Shown: positions 8,698 through 17,856 of the stretch, piece by piece
Numbering within the stretch: the first letter of the stretch is position 1
Layout of the letters: the number at the start of each line of letters is the position of its first letter
Assembly: GCF_018860345.1 (NCBI RefSeq)
Contig: NZ_JAHKPJ010000009.1
Location: 1-33,496, forward strand
Reading direction: 5' to 3'
From: Psychrosphaera sp. F3M07
Lineage (GTDB): Bacteria; Pseudomonadota; Gammaproteobacteria; Enterobacterales; Alteromonadaceae
DNA: 33,496 nt
The notes under the pieces: generated by a model
Databases searched by the model: none
What the model saw: only the letters and a program-made list of their open reading frames with translations
Told to the model about the DNA's origin: nothing
Position numbers and translations under genes: made by a program

Positions 8698-11600
8698 ATG
8701 TTGAATATTCGATTAAATAAGTTTGTTTCTTTGGTCACAGTTGCGCTGTTATACCTGAGCAATCAAGCAAGCGCAAAAACGTCAGAAACTACAGCTGATC
8801 CTGCAACATCAACAAAGGTTTTATTTATCAGTGCTGCGCACAGTAATAGAGCCAAAGTGACTTTATTAAAAGATGCCGCTAAAACTCATGAAGCAAAATG
8901 GAGCATCACCCATAAATCGACTCGTGATTTAAAAGATGTAAAACAAGTAGAGCAGTTGTTTAATCAGCACCAATTTATAGTATTAGATGGTGTATCAAAA
9001 AATGAATCCGAGAAAAGTTACCAGGCCTACCTAGGGCTGATAGCAAAGAGCGATAAGGTGTTTTTTGCGCCAGGTTGGTTGTCTCAACAAGCTGCTCAAA
9101 AAGGCATTAACACAGAGCAACAAATTAACTTACGTGACTATTGGAAAAACGGTGGTCGAGTAAACTTAACCAATATGTTGAGTTATATCAGTGTTAACGT
9201 ATTAGATTCTGGTAAGTCAGATTTAGAGTTCGGTAAACCGATTATTTTTCCAGAAAAAGGCATCTATCATCCAACATTACCTAATCTAATTGTTGATAAT
9301 TTAGATGATTACTTTGCATGGAAAAAGCCAGCGGCTAATCAACCTAAAATAGCGTTATTGTTTCAACGTGCCAATATAGAAATTGAACAAACCACACTGA
9401 TAGATGAAACCATCAAACGTTTCGAAGACAAAGGCGTACATGTGGTTCCGTTTTTCTTTAAGTTAAGTCCAGGAGAAAAGAATTACAACGAGCTCTTGTA
9501 CACAGGTATAGATCAAACAACACCTGCGGTTGATTTAATTATTAACTTTAGAAATATTCACTGGGCTAATCAGCGTAAATTAGAATTTGAGCAGTTTGGG
9601 GTTCCAGTATTACAAGCATTAACGTATTACAGCGGTAATAAAGCGGCATGGGAAGCGGATGAACAAGGCATTGATGCTGGCATGATGGCGTTTACTTTAG
9701 TCTTGCCAGAAAGTGCAGGGGTTACCGACCCTATGGTGGTTGCTGCAATGGATAGACGTACTGCTAAAGTTGAAGTTATCGACTATCAGTTAGAACACTT
9801 AGTAAACAAAGCGTTTAATTTAACTCAGTTAAAATACAAAAAGAATCAAGACAAAAAGATCACTGTATTTGTATGGGGCGACCAAGATGTTGGGGCGTCA
9901 TTTATGAATATCCCAACCACATTAAGTGCCATAACTAATACATTAGATTCAGAAGGTTATGCAATCCCAAGCCAAGACGACACTTTTTTCAGTGACAAAG
10001 TTAAAAACATATTAGACCCATTTTATCGTGACTATCAGCTTGATGAATTGTTGAAAAATGACTTAGCTGAATTAATGCCAATTGCTGAATATAAGCGTTG
10101 GTATGCCACTTTACCTAAAGCAATAACGGATAAGATCACCGAGCATTGGGGACAGCCTGAAGATAACTTTATGGCGGTTCAACGTGAGGGGACAAATTGG
10201 TTCGTATTGCCACGTATACGTAACGGCAATATGTTAGTCATGCGTCAGCCACCTCGTTCTGATAACAAAGAGAAAGAGTCGGGTATTTTCCATGAAGGCC
10301 TAGTGCCAATTAATCACTTCTATTTAGCCGCGTACTTTTATGCGCGTGATTATTGGAAAAGTGATGCCATCGTGCATCTAGGAACTCATGGATCTCAAGA
10401 GTATTTAGGCGGTAAAGAACGTGGTTTGTCTATGTATGACCAAGGCAATTTAGCGGTTTGGGATACACCGGTTGTCTATCCATTTATTGTTGATGATGTT
10501 GGTGAAGCCATGCAAACCAAACGTCGTGGACGCGCTACTGTCATTTCACATATGACACCTCCTTTTGCTGCTGCTGGCTTACACGGTGATATTTCGGTAT
10601 TACATGAATTAATGCATCAATATAAACAACTTGATGAAGGTGGCGTAAAACAAAAAACAGCCAAACAAATTGAAGCTAAGTGTATTGAAGCCAATTTATG
10701 TAAAGACATTGCTTGGGATGAAGCTCAAATAGCGGCTGATTTTGAAGGGTTTTATGATGCCTTACATACCCACATGGAATCAATTGCTACAGCCAATCAA
10801 CCATTAGGTTTACATACCTTTGGCGAGTTAGCTGAAACCCGTTTGTTAGTTTCAACCTTAGTGCAAATGTTAGGTGTTGAGTTCACCAACTTAGCATCTG
10901 AATTTGAACATGATGAGTTTGTCTCCGAAGAGCATGGCTCACACGATGATCACGATGAGGATGACAAAGACAAACACAGTCATAGTTTCCATGAGACGGG
11001 AACGTCTGAAAAAGATGACATTAACGACTTATTACCAGAGCAAGAGCTTGAGCAATTAGCTGGTTACCAAACAGTTTATAATTATATTGTATTGCCTGTA
11101 ATAGACGCTAAAGCGGCACAACAACCTGTTGAATTTGACGATTTATCTGATGAGTTAAAGACGTTTATTGAAACGGGTAAAAATATGTATGCCAGCATGA
11201 CAGGTATTCGTGAGTTAACCAGCATGTCTGACTTTTTATCAGGTAAGTATATTCCAGTTAAAACCGGCGGTGATCCAATCCGTAACCCAGAGTCATTAGC
11301 TACAGGTTACAACTTATATGGTTTTGATCCGTCAAAAGTACCAACCAAAGCAGCCTACGAACAAGGCAAAGAATTAATAGAACAAATGATTGCAGATCAT
11401 GTTGCTAAAAATGGTTCTTATCCAGATAAAATGGCCTTTTCTTTGTGGTCTATTGAGACGATGCGCCATTATGGTGTACTAGAAGCGCAAGCGTTATATG
11501 CCATGGGAGTAAGGCCAATCTGGACTGAAACTGGGCGTGTTGTCGGTTCTGAGATCATTCCTTATTCAGAGTTAGGACGTCCGCGTGTGGATGTGGTGTT

Positions 11601-12858
11601 ATCTGCAACGGCACTATACCGTGATGCTTTTCCAAATGTTATGCAGCGTTTAGCCAAAGCAGTAGAACAAGTAGCACAGTTAAAAGAAGACTCAAACCCT
11701 ATCTGGCGTAACAGTGTCCGCATTAAACAAGAACTATTAGACCAAGGTGTATCAGAAGACGATGCACAGTATATGTCTACGGTTCGTGTGTTTTCTAATA
11801 AATCAGGGGATTACGGTTCTACTGTGGATTCTATAGCTTGGGATAGTGGTTCTTGGGAATCAGACTCAGTGATAGCTGATAGCTACATGAACAAAATGGG
11901 TTATGCATTTGGTGCTGACCGCAGCCGTTGGGGTCAAAAACTGACGAATGATAAAGGCGAAAGAGTTAACTTATATGGCAAACAATTGTCAGGCACTGAC
12001 ATAGCCTTGTTCTCTCGGTCATCTAACTTATACGGCATGTTGTCATCAGATGATCCGTTTGAATACTTTGGCGCATTAAGTTTAGCGGTAAGAAACTTAG
12101 ATGGTAAAAGCCCTAACATGGTGGTGTCTAATTTAAGAAACGCTAACAATGCAAAAGCAGAAGATGCCGGAATATTTTTAGCTAAAGAATTAAGAACCCG
12201 TGTATTCCATCCTCGTTGGATCAAAGAAATGCAGAAAGAGGGATACTCAGGTGCGGTAGCCATGAGTTCGCGTATGGATAATTTCTTTGGTTGGCAAGTG
12301 GTTGATCCTACCCTTATCCGAGATGATCAATGGGATGAATTCTTTGATGTCTATGTTGATGACAAACTAGAGCTTGGTTTAGATGAATGGTTTGAGAAAA
12401 CCAATCCACAAGCGTTAGCGCGAATGATGCAACGTATGTTGGAAGCAGAACGTAAAGAATACTGGGAAACCTCACCAGAGCGTCTTAAAAAGTTAGTGGA
12501 AACCTATAGTGAGTTTGTTGAAAAATATAACTTGTTTGTAGATAACGAAAAACTGAAAGAAAATGTGACTGAATTAGCGACCGGTTTTGGTTTAACGCCG
12601 CCTAACTTTAATGCGCAAGCTGCACAAGTTGAAGCGGATACAAATCCGGCGCAAGATCAATCACAAGGGCAAACGGAACAAGTCACGGGACAGAAATTAG
12701 AACAACAAAAGCCAACGGAATCAGACGTATTAGACAATACGGTTTGGTATTCAATTTTGGGTCTGTTGTTTATTTTCTTTGCTGGTTTTGTTGTTGAATG
12801 GTTTAAAGTTAGCCGCACTGAAAGTAGCGAAAAAACCAAAGTTACTGAACTAAATTAG
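8698..12858 (+). CDS. hmuS: HmuS/CobN-like chelatase, exported and membrane-anchored
   Basis: A 1386-residue member of the CobN/ChlH large chelatase subunit family. Family motifs include HLGTHGSQEYLGGKERGLS (about 560-578) and RPRVDVVLSATALYRDAFPN (about 960-980). Unlike cytoplasmic CobN it starts with a signal peptide (cleavage near NQASA-KTSE) and ends with one transmembrane segment (about residues 1350-1372) and a short basic tail. The bulk is therefore predicted to be periplasmic and anchored. A His/Asp-rich insert (about 735-775) could bind metal. In Bacteroidota the equivalent HmuS takes iron out of heme without opening the ring; with HmuR and HmuY just upstream, that role fits better than cobalt insertion. 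No cobalamin genes, CobS or CobT are nearby. The Shine-Dalgarno is weak. Confidence 0.85.
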   Translation: MLNIRLNKFVSLVTVALLYLSNQASAKTSETTADPATSTKVLFISAAHSNRAKVTLLKDAAKTHEAKWSITHKSTRDLKDVKQVEQLFNQHQFIVLDGVSKNESEKSYQAYLGLIAKSDKVFFAPGWLSQQAAQKGINTEQQINLRDYWKNGGRVNLTNMLSYISVNVLDSGKSDLEFGKPIIFPEKGIYHPTLPNLIVDNLDDYFAWKKPAANQPKIALLFQRANIEIEQTTLIDETIKRFEDKGVHVVPFFFKLSPGEKNYNELLYTGIDQTTPAVDLIINFRNIHWANQRKLEFEQFGVPVLQALTYYSGNKAAWEADEQGIDAGMMAFTLVLPESAGVTDPMVVAAMDRRTAKVEVIDYQLEHLVNKAFNLTQLKYKKNQDKKITVFVWGDQDVGASFMNIPTTLSAITNTLDSEGYAIPSQDDTFFSDKVKNILDPFYRDYQLDELLKNDLAELMPIAEYKRWYATLPKAITDKITEHWGQPEDNFMAVQREGTNWFVLPRIRNGNMLVMRQPPRSDNKEKESGIFHEGLVPINHFYLAAYFYARDYWKSDAIVHLGTHGSQEYLGGKERGLSMYDQGNLAVWDTPVVYPFIVDDVGEAMQTKRRGRATVISHMTPPFAAAGLHGDISVLHELMHQYKQLDEGGVKQKTAKQIEAKCIEANLCKDIAWDEAQIAADFEGFYDALHTHMESIATANQPLGLHTFGELAETRLLVSTLVQMLGVEFTNLASEFEHDEFVSEEHGSHDDHDEDDKDKHSHSFHETGTSEKDDINDLLPEQELEQLAGYQTVYNYIVLPVIDAKAAQQPVEFDDLSDELKTFIETGKNMYASMTGIRELTSMSDFLSGKYIPVKTGGDPIRNPESLATGYNLYGFDPSKVPTKAAYEQGKELIEQMIADHVAKNGSYPDKMAFSLWSIETMRHYGVLEAQALYAMGVRPIWTETGRVVGSEIIPYSELGRPRVDVVLSATALYRDAFPNVMQRLAKAVEQVAQLKEDSNPIWRNSVRIKQELLDQGVSEDDAQYMSTVRVFSNKSGDYGSTVDSIAWDSGSWESDSVIADSYMNKMGYAFGADRSRWGQKLTNDKGERVNLYGKQLSGTDIALFSRSSNLYGMLSSDDPFEYFGALSLAVRNLDGKSPNMVVSNLRNANNAKAEDAGIFLAKELRTRVFHPRWIKEMQKEGYSGAVAMSSRMDNFFGWQVVDPTLIRDDQWDEFFDVYVDDKLELGLDEWFEKTNPQALARMMQRMLEAERKEYWETSPERLKKLVETYSEFVEKYNLFVDNEKLKENVTELATGFGLTPPNFNAQAAQVEADTNPAQDQSQGQTEQVTGQKLEQQKPTESDVLDNTVWYSILGLLFIFFAGFVVEWFKVSRTESSEKTKVTELN

Positions 12859-12875
12859 CCTCCAATATAAAGGAG

Positions 12876-12946
12876 AGTTGAACCAATAAGTTCAACTATC
12901 TCAAACGACTAAAAGCGTAAGTTGATCGTTCAACTTACGCTTTTTT
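12876..12946 (+). terminator. Tandem hairpins ending the heme operon
   Basis: A first 8-bp hairpin AGTTGAAC/GTTCAACT (12876-12897, loop CAATAA) is followed by a classic terminator: a 15-bp stem at 12911-12925 and 12930-12944 (AAAAGCGTAAGTTGA and its complement), TCGT loop and T-run to 12946. Both hairpins share the AGTTGA/TCAACT core. Confidence 0.88.
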
Positions 12947-13037
12947 ATTAGCATTACTCGTTATTGTGTCTAGTAATCTCATACAATTCAGACATAATCC
13001 AATAGGATAAATAAGAATAAAAAAATTAGGGAAAAGT

Positions 13038-14363
13038 ATGAACGCTGTAGTTATTGCGGTATTGCTTATGGTGGGTCTTAGTTTAGCGCGAGTAAATATT
13101 GTTATTGCGTTAGTATTAAGTGCTTTAGTAGGCGGTGTTGTTGGTGGATTGCCATTGTTAGAAACCGTCAATGTATTCACTCAAGGTTTGGGTGGAGGGG
13201 CTGCCATTGCATTAAATTATGCCATGTTAGGTGCATTTGCTGTGACCATATCTCGCTCTGGTATAACCGATGTATTAGCCAATAAAGTTATTACAAGAAT
13301 TAGCGGGAAAAATGCAACCGCAGGCAGTACCATTTGGGTTAAGAGCATATTATTTGGTGTGATTTTGCTTGCTGCCATTGCTTCACAAAATATAGTCCCT
13401 GTACATATTGCCTTTATCCCAATTCTTATCCCTCCTTTGTTACATGTAATGGCTCAGCTCAAATTAGACAGACGCGCTGTTGCTTGTATTTTAACCTTTG
13501 GTTTAACTTCAACTTATATGTTGTTGCCAGTTGGCTTTGGTAAAATATTCCTTAATACCTTGTTGTACACAAATTTAGTGGATAATGGCGTAAGTATTCA
13601 AGCAGACCAATTACCTTTGGTAATGGCAATCCCTGTGTTTGGCATGTTTTTAGGCTTGTTAGTTGCCTTGTTTGTTACTTATCGTGGTAAACGCGAGTAC
13701 TCGTTAGATAAAATTTTAGAATCAGAGCCTGAGAGCCATACTATAAGGACTAAACATCTATGGGTTGCTGTGATTGCGATTATCAGCGCCCTGTCAACTC
13801 AATTAGCCACAGACTCTGTGATCATAGGTTCATTAACTGGGCTGGTTGTGTTTGTTATTGGCGGTGTATTAAAAGTTGAAGAAACCCAAGACGTGTTTAC
13901 CAAAGGGGTTTATATGATGGGCTTATTTGGATTTATTATGATCTCAGCCGCGGGTTTTGCCGAGGTAATGAAAGCGACGCATGCGATAGACTCATTAGTA
14001 TTAACTACCACAGATTTAGTTGGTGACAATAAAGTATTGGCGGCATTTTTAATGTTGTTAACAGGCTTGTTGGTCACTATGGGAATCGGCTCTTCTTTTT
14101 CCACCATTCCAATTATTGCCTCTATATACGTACCTTTAGCATTAGGGTTTGGTTTCTCACCTATGGCAACGGCCGCGTTAGTTGGTGCTGCAGCAGCATT
14201 AGGTGATGCGGGATCGCCGGCATCTGATTCAACCTTAGGGCCAACATCAGGTTTAAATGCAGACGGACAACACGATCATATTTGGGATTCAGTCGTACCC
14301 ACTTTCTTGCACTACAATATTCCACTGATAATCTTTGGTGTTATTGCGGCTATGGTTTTGTAA
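13038..14363 (+). CDS. Na+/H+ antiporter-family membrane transporter (YuiF/NhaC type)
   Basis: A 441-residue inner-membrane protein with about eleven hydrophobic segments. It is of the family annotated as Na+/H+ antiporter family, whose Bacillus member YuiF is described as an amino-acid (histidine) permease. Conserved-looking segments are [19 protein letters not shown] (about 55-75) and, near the end, [23 protein letters not shown] (about 387-410), where polar residues interrupt membrane helices as expected of a substrate site. AGGGA lies ahead of the ATG. It is isolated from the heme operon by a strong terminator and is convergent with moaE, so it looks monocistronic. Ion or amino-acid specificity cannot be read from sequence. 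Confidence 0.8.
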   Translation: MNAVVIAVLLMVGLSLARVNIVIALVLSALVGGVVGGLPLLETVNVFTQGLGGGAAIALNYAMLGAFAVTISRSGITDVLANKVITRISGKNATAGSTIWVKSILFGVILLAAIASQNIVPVHIAFIPILIPPLLHVMAQLKLDRRAVACILTFGLTSTYMLLPVGFGKIFLNTLLYTNLVDNGVSIQADQLPLVMAIPVFGMFLGLLVALFVTYRGKREYSLDKILESEPESHTIRTKHLWVAVIAIISALSTQLATDSVIIGSLTGLVVFVIGGVLKVEETQDVFTKGVYMMGLFGFIMISAAGFAEVMKATHAIDSLVLTTTDLVGDNKVLAAFLMLLTGLLVTMGIGSSFSTIPIIASIYVPLALGFGFSPMATAALVGAAAALGDAGSPASDSTLGPTSGLNADGQHDHIWDSVVPTFLHYNIPLIIFGVIAAMVL

Positions 14364-14370
14364 ACAAGGA

Positions 14371-14411
14371 TGCGAGTTGCGAGCTCGGGTGAAGTTAACT
14401 CGCCACTCGTA
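14371..14411. repeat. Inverted repeat between antiporter and moaE
   Basis: GAGTTGCGAG (14374-14383) pairs with CTCGCCACTC (14399-14408) with one mismatch, and the stem extends 3 bp outward including one G-T pair. The surrounding bases are further CTCG-type words. It lies between two convergent genes and could act as a bidirectional terminator, although no T-run follows. Confidence 0.5.
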
Positions 14412-14437
14412 GCTCGTACACTCGTTACTTAATTAAC

Positions 14438-14899
14438 TTAATCCCACCTTTGTTGGGCGATTTCATCTTTAACTTCAGCTTCTACCCAACGGGTGCCTAG
14501 GTCTGTGTTTTCTTTTTTCCAAAACGGCGCGCGGTTTTTAAGAAAATCCATAATAAACTGCGCGGCTTCAAATGCGGCTTCGCGATGTTTACTGGTGACG
14601 CCAACAAATACGATTTGATCAGATAAGTTTAGTTGACCAACACGATGAATAACTCTCACTTTACCTAATGGCCATTTTGCACGAGCGTTAAGGACAATAT
14701 CCTCTAATGCTTTTTCTGTCATGCCCGGGTAATGCTCTAAAGTGAGTCCTTGCACATGATTACCTTGATTGTAGTCTCGTACTAATCCCACAAACGTCAC
14801 GACCGCACCATCAGCGCTATTAATCGTACTGTCAGTATTAGTCAGTAGGGCGTGGTATTCAGTTGCCATATCAAAGTCGTGTGTTTGCACCGATATCAT
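14438..14899 (-). CDS. moaE: Molybdopterin synthase catalytic (large) subunit
   Basis: A 153-residue MoaE. With MoaD it adds two sulfurs to cyclic pyranopterin monophosphate to make molybdopterin. Family motifs: AVVTFVGLVRD near residue 35, LTLEHYPGMTEKAL, HRVGQLNLSDQIVFVGV and the catalytic-lysine region FIMDFLKNRAPFWKKE (about 115-131). The moaD stop is one base upstream of its ATG, and the GGCGGA encoding the MoaD C-terminal Gly-Gly doubles as the ribosome binding site, so the two subunits are tightly coupled. Last gene of the moaA-to-moaE minus-strand operon. Confidence 0.96.
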   Translation of the reverse strand: MISVQTHDFDMATEYHALLTNTDSTINSADGAVVTFVGLVRDYNQGNHVQGLTLEHYPGMTEKALEDIVLNARAKWPLGKVRVIHRVGQLNLSDQIVFVGVTSKHREAAFEAAQFIMDFLKNRAPFWKKENTDLGTRWVEAEVKDEIAQQRWD

Positions 14900-14900
14900 T

Positions 14901-15176
14901 TTATCCGCCTGTTACCGGAGGGAAAAAAGCAACTTCATCACCATCTTGCAAAATATGCTCACCATTCACTATGGTTTGATTTACTGCCATTAATAACTTG
15001 CCGTTTTGCATATTTAATTGCCAAGTTTCGTCGGTGTTTGCTAGTTGCTCACGTAATTGTTCAAGTGTGAAAGCTGATTTTAATGTTGAAGCAAACTTTG
15101 GGTCGTTAAGGTTAATACTTAATTCGGCACAGCTTAGTGACTCTCTCAGTTGGGCGAAAAATAGGACTTTGATCAT
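14901..15176 (-). CDS. moaD: Molybdopterin synthase sulfur-carrier (small) subunit
   Basis: A 91-residue ubiquitin-fold protein ending in the required Gly-Gly (PPVTGG), which is adenylated by MoeB and then thiocarboxylated. It begins MIKVLFFAQLRE, the usual first strand. The start overlaps the moaC stop in an ATGA, which supports translational coupling. moeB is encoded divergently at 18253. Confidence 0.95.
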   Translation of the reverse strand: MIKVLFFAQLRESLSCAELSINLNDPKFASTLKSAFTLEQLREQLANTDETWQLNMQNGKLLMAVNQTIVNGEHILQDGDEVAFFPPVTGG

Positions 15177-15679
15177 TGTGAATCGCTTTCAACAATTTGT
15201 TTATTTTCATGTCGCCAATGGCCTGTTTTACCACCGACTTTCTCTAATACTTTAATGCCTTGAATTTCCATATAAGGATCAGCCGCTTTGCACATATCAA
15301 ATAAGGTTAACGTGGCAACACTTACAGCCGTCAATGCTTCCATTTCAACCCCCGTACGGCCAGTTAATTTACACATGGCTTGGACACGTATGCGGTTAAA
15401 GTCTGGTTGGATTTCAAAATCCACATCCACTTTTGATAAGGCCAATGGGTGGCACAAAGGAATTAAATCGGCACATTTTTTTGCAGCTTGAATACCGGCA
15501 ATTTTTGCAGTGGTGATCACGTCACCTTTTTTATTGGTGTGATTAATGACTTCTTGGATAGTAGCAGGTGACATCAAGATGTAACCCTCTGCAATTGCCG
15601 TTCTTACCGTTGGCGTTTTGTCAGTAACATCAACCATATTTGCTTGGCCGGTTTGATCTACATGAGTTAACTTTGTCAT
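15173..15679 (-). CDS. moaC: Cyclic pyranopterin monophosphate synthase
   Basis: 168 residues. Rearranges 3',8-cyclo-GTP made by MoaA to cyclic pyranopterin monophosphate. Motifs include KKCADLIPLCHPLALSKVDV (about 67-86) and TGRTGVEMEALTAVSVATLTL followed by DMCKAADPYMEI (about 107-140), which hold the active-site residues. Length and motif order are normal. Overlaps moaD by 4 bp and follows moaB by 3 bp. Confidence 0.97.
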   Translation of the reverse strand: MTKLTHVDQTGQANMVDVTDKTPTVRTAIAEGYILMSPATIQEVINHTNKKGDVITTAKIAGIQAAKKCADLIPLCHPLALSKVDVDFEIQPDFNRIRVQAMCKLTGRTGVEMEALTAVSVATLTLFDMCKAADPYMEIQGIKVLEKVGGKTGHWRHENKQIVESDSQ

Positions 15680-15682
15680 GAA

Positions 15683-16225
15683 TTAACCTCTCGACGTGTT
15701 GCAAGTATCAACCGCTGACTTTAATTGACCTACAAAATTACAAGGACGATGTGATGCGTCTAATTGAGATTCAATTATGCCCCAAGCTGTCTTACACGCA
15801 CCAGTCGAACCCGGCATACAAAATACTATGGTGCCATTGGCTAATCCGGCCACCGCACGTGATTGAATCGTGGAAGTGCCTATTTCTTGATAAGACACAT
15901 GTCTAAATAATTCGCCAAATCCATCTACTACTTTATCAAACAAAGGCAGCATAGCCTCTGGTGTTGAGTCACGTTTGGTGAAGCCTGTGCCTCCGGTAAT
16001 TAATACGGCTTGCACATCTGTACTGGCAATCCAGTTGGAAACAACGGCACGCATTTGATAGATATCATCTTTGATAATTTTTTTATCAATCAAGTGATGA
16101 CCCGTTTGTTTTAACGTGTCTGCAAGATAACCTCCAGAAGTATCGGTCGATTCGTCACGGGTATCGGATACGGTTAAAACTGCGATATTTAGTGGTGTAA
16201 AAGGAACGGTTTGTTTTGCTGCCAT
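15683..16225 (-). CDS. moaB: Molybdenum cofactor biosynthesis protein B
   Basis: 180 residues of the MogA/MoaB family. LNIAVLTVSDTRDESTDTSG near the N-terminus and LITGGTGFTKRDSTPEAM (about 95-112) are the MPT-binding signatures. Family members adenylate molybdopterin (MogA, Cnx1G) or have a supporting role (E. coli MoaB). It is named moaB from length and its place beside moaC. With no mogA in the window it might supply the adenylyltransferase activity itself. A usable Shine-Dalgarno (CAGGTAA) precedes the start. Confidence 0.93.
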   Translation of the reverse strand: MAAKQTVPFTPLNIAVLTVSDTRDESTDTSGGYLADTLKQTGHHLIDKKIIKDDIYQMRAVVSNWIASTDVQAVLITGGTGFTKRDSTPEAMLPLFDKVVDGFGELFRHVSYQEIGTSTIQSRAVAGLANGTIVFCMPGSTGACKTAWGIIESQLDASHRPCNFVGQLKSAVDTCNTSRG

Positions 16226-16284
16226 CTTGTTACCTGTACTTAATTATTATCTGTTGTTAAGCGGTGTGCCATGTTCAAATGCAT

Positions 16285-16881
16285 CTAATTTCTGGACAAA
16301 CTGTTGATTAAGTCACACCACTGCTCTGGTGTATTGGTATTGATCAACTTGTCATTTTCGCCAGTGCTTAGTTGTACAGCATCAATACGAGTTAAAAATC
16401 GTCTTATAGAACGACTCGGTTTGGTGGCCGAAATATCCGACAAAATTGCTTCCAAATATTCTCTGGTTAAATTGGAATTAGGAATAAATGCAGGAAGCGG
16501 ATGTTCAATATAATGAACGGCATTATCCATAGTTAACCCGGCTTCAACCAAACATATCAATAAGTCTTCTGACAATAATGGCATATCAATTGGCAACACT
16601 ATGATTGGGGCACTGTTGTGGCATAACTGACTTTGAAATAACGCACTGTGGACTCCACTAAGCGGCCCTTGATGTGGATAAATATCGGGTAAGCTACCTT
16701 CTGAAAAGTCATTACGACTAACAAAAACGTCGGTTGCGCCAATTTGTTTTAATAGTTTGATGTTTCTTTGCAGTAAGGTTTCACCGTCAATTTCTAATAA
16801 GGCTTTGTCTTCCCCCATACGTGAGGAATAACCACCGGCTAATATTAAACCGACAAAAGGTCTAATTTTATTTGTGCTCAT
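16285..16881 (-). CDS. mobA: Molybdenum cofactor guanylyltransferase
   Basis: 198 residues. Transfers GMP from GTP to Mo-molybdopterin to make the bis-MGD form used by DMSO-reductase-family enzymes. The N-terminal nucleotide-binding signature LILAGGYSSRMGEDKALLEIDG, then GPLSGVHSAL and the metal-site region LPIDMPLLSEDLL, are all present. It starts 2 bp after the moaA stop with GGGGGA as ribosome binding site. Its presence implies that the cell makes molybdoenzymes of the bis-MGD class. Confidence 0.94.
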   Translation of the reverse strand: MSTNKIRPFVGLILAGGYSSRMGEDKALLEIDGETLLQRNIKLLKQIGATDVFVSRNDFSEGSLPDIYPHQGPLSGVHSALFQSQLCHNSAPIIVLPIDMPLLSEDLLICLVEAGLTMDNAVHYIEHPLPAFIPNSNLTREYLEAILSDISATKPSRSIRRFLTRIDAVQLSTGENDKLINTNTPEQWCDLINSLSRN

Positions 16882-16883
16882 AT

Positions 16884-17855
16884 CTATCCCCCTAACATGG
16901 CTAAGTGCGTTGTTGCACCAGTGAAATTTTTAGCGAGTTCATGACCGACTACTTTGTTCGTCATGGCGGTGAGTAAAGCATCACAAGTTTGATCAACGCC
17001 ATCTTCAGTTAAGTATGGGCGTAAATCTATGCCTTGCTCGGCAAATAAACATAAGTGCAGATTACCATTGGATGCTACGCGTAAACGATTACAAGATTTA
17101 CAAAAATCAGTACTGTACGGCATGATCAAACCAAAACGGCCTTTAGACTCTGGATGGTAAAACTCTTGGGCCGGGCCAGCTAACTTGTCTTTAATGACTT
17201 GAGTCCAACCTTTTGCCAATAAGTTCTGCTTAATAAACTCACCAGAGACATGATTATCTGCAAAATATTCTTTATTGTTGCCGGTTTCCATTAACTCAAT
17301 AAAACGCACAGTGACAGGTTTGTGTTTGATCCAAGTCAAATATTGATCTATTTGCCCTAAGTTAAAGGTCTTTAATAAAACGGCATTAATTTTAACATTG
17401 TTAATACCAAGCAAAGTGGCTTTGTCTACTCCGCGTAATATAGATTCAAGGTTTTGCTGACCGGTGATAGCTTGAAACAACCTTGGATCTAAACTGTCTG
17501 CGCTTACATTTAAGTGGGTTAACCCGGCATCAATCCATTCGGCGATTTTTTTCTCTAAATTAAAACCGTTGGTGGTGATGGCTATTTGTTCTATGCCTGG
17601 CGTGTCCCGACAAATTCGAATGATGTCAGTTAAGTCTTTACGGAGTCCCGGTTCACCACCGGTAATGCGGATTTTTTTCATGCCGAGTTTGGCAAATGCG
17701 CTGACTAAGGTTTTAATCTCAGGCACAGTTAGGAAGTCACGAGCCCCTGAACAGTCATAACCGTCGGGTAAGCAATAGTTGCAACTAAAATTGCAGACAT
17801 CAGTGATGGATAACCGTAAGTATTCAAACTTACGGCCAAAATTGTCTTGTAACAT
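16884..17855 (-). CDS. moaA: GTP 3',8-cyclase (radical SAM)
   Basis: First enzyme of molybdenum cofactor synthesis, converting GTP to 3',8-cyclo-GTP. The N-terminal radical-SAM cluster motif is CNFSCNYC, followed by the glycine-rich ITGGEPGLRKDL. The C-terminal second cluster ligands are in FCKSCNRLRVASNGNLHLC. It ends in the Gly-Gly (MLGG) essential in MoaA. The frame extends to 17918, but the ATG at 17855 has AAGGTG 2 bp ahead (that segment also being part of the putative riboswitch) and gives the usual length of about 323 residues. Head of the moa operon. Confidence 0.96.
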   Translation of the reverse strand: MLQDNFGRKFEYLRLSITDVCNFSCNYCLPDGYDCSGARDFLTVPEIKTLVSAFAKLGMKKIRITGGEPGLRKDLTDIIRICRDTPGIEQIAITTNGFNLEKKIAEWIDAGLTHLNVSADSLDPRLFQAITGQQNLESILRGVDKATLLGINNVKINAVLLKTFNLGQIDQYLTWIKHKPVTVRFIELMETGNNKEYFADNHVSGEFIKQNLLAKGWTQVIKDKLAGPAQEFYHPESKGRFGLIMPYSTDFCKSCNRLRVASNGNLHLCLFAEQGIDLRPYLTEDGVDQTCDALLTAMTNKVVGHELAKNFTGATTHLAMLGG

Positions 17856-17856
17856 A

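Noticed and set aside
11934-12263. Minus-strand 109-codon frame inside the chelatase gene
   Set aside because: Fully inside a conserved coding region and with no independent support.
8698-12858. Cobaltochelatase for cobalamin synthesis
   Set aside because: Signal peptide, membrane anchor, Fur-controlled HmuR and HmuY neighbours and absence of CobS/CobT argue for the HmuS role.
14852-15255. Plus-strand frames across moaE/moaD
   Set aside because: They lie opposite well-conserved moa genes, lack ribosome binding sites and have no recognisable domains.
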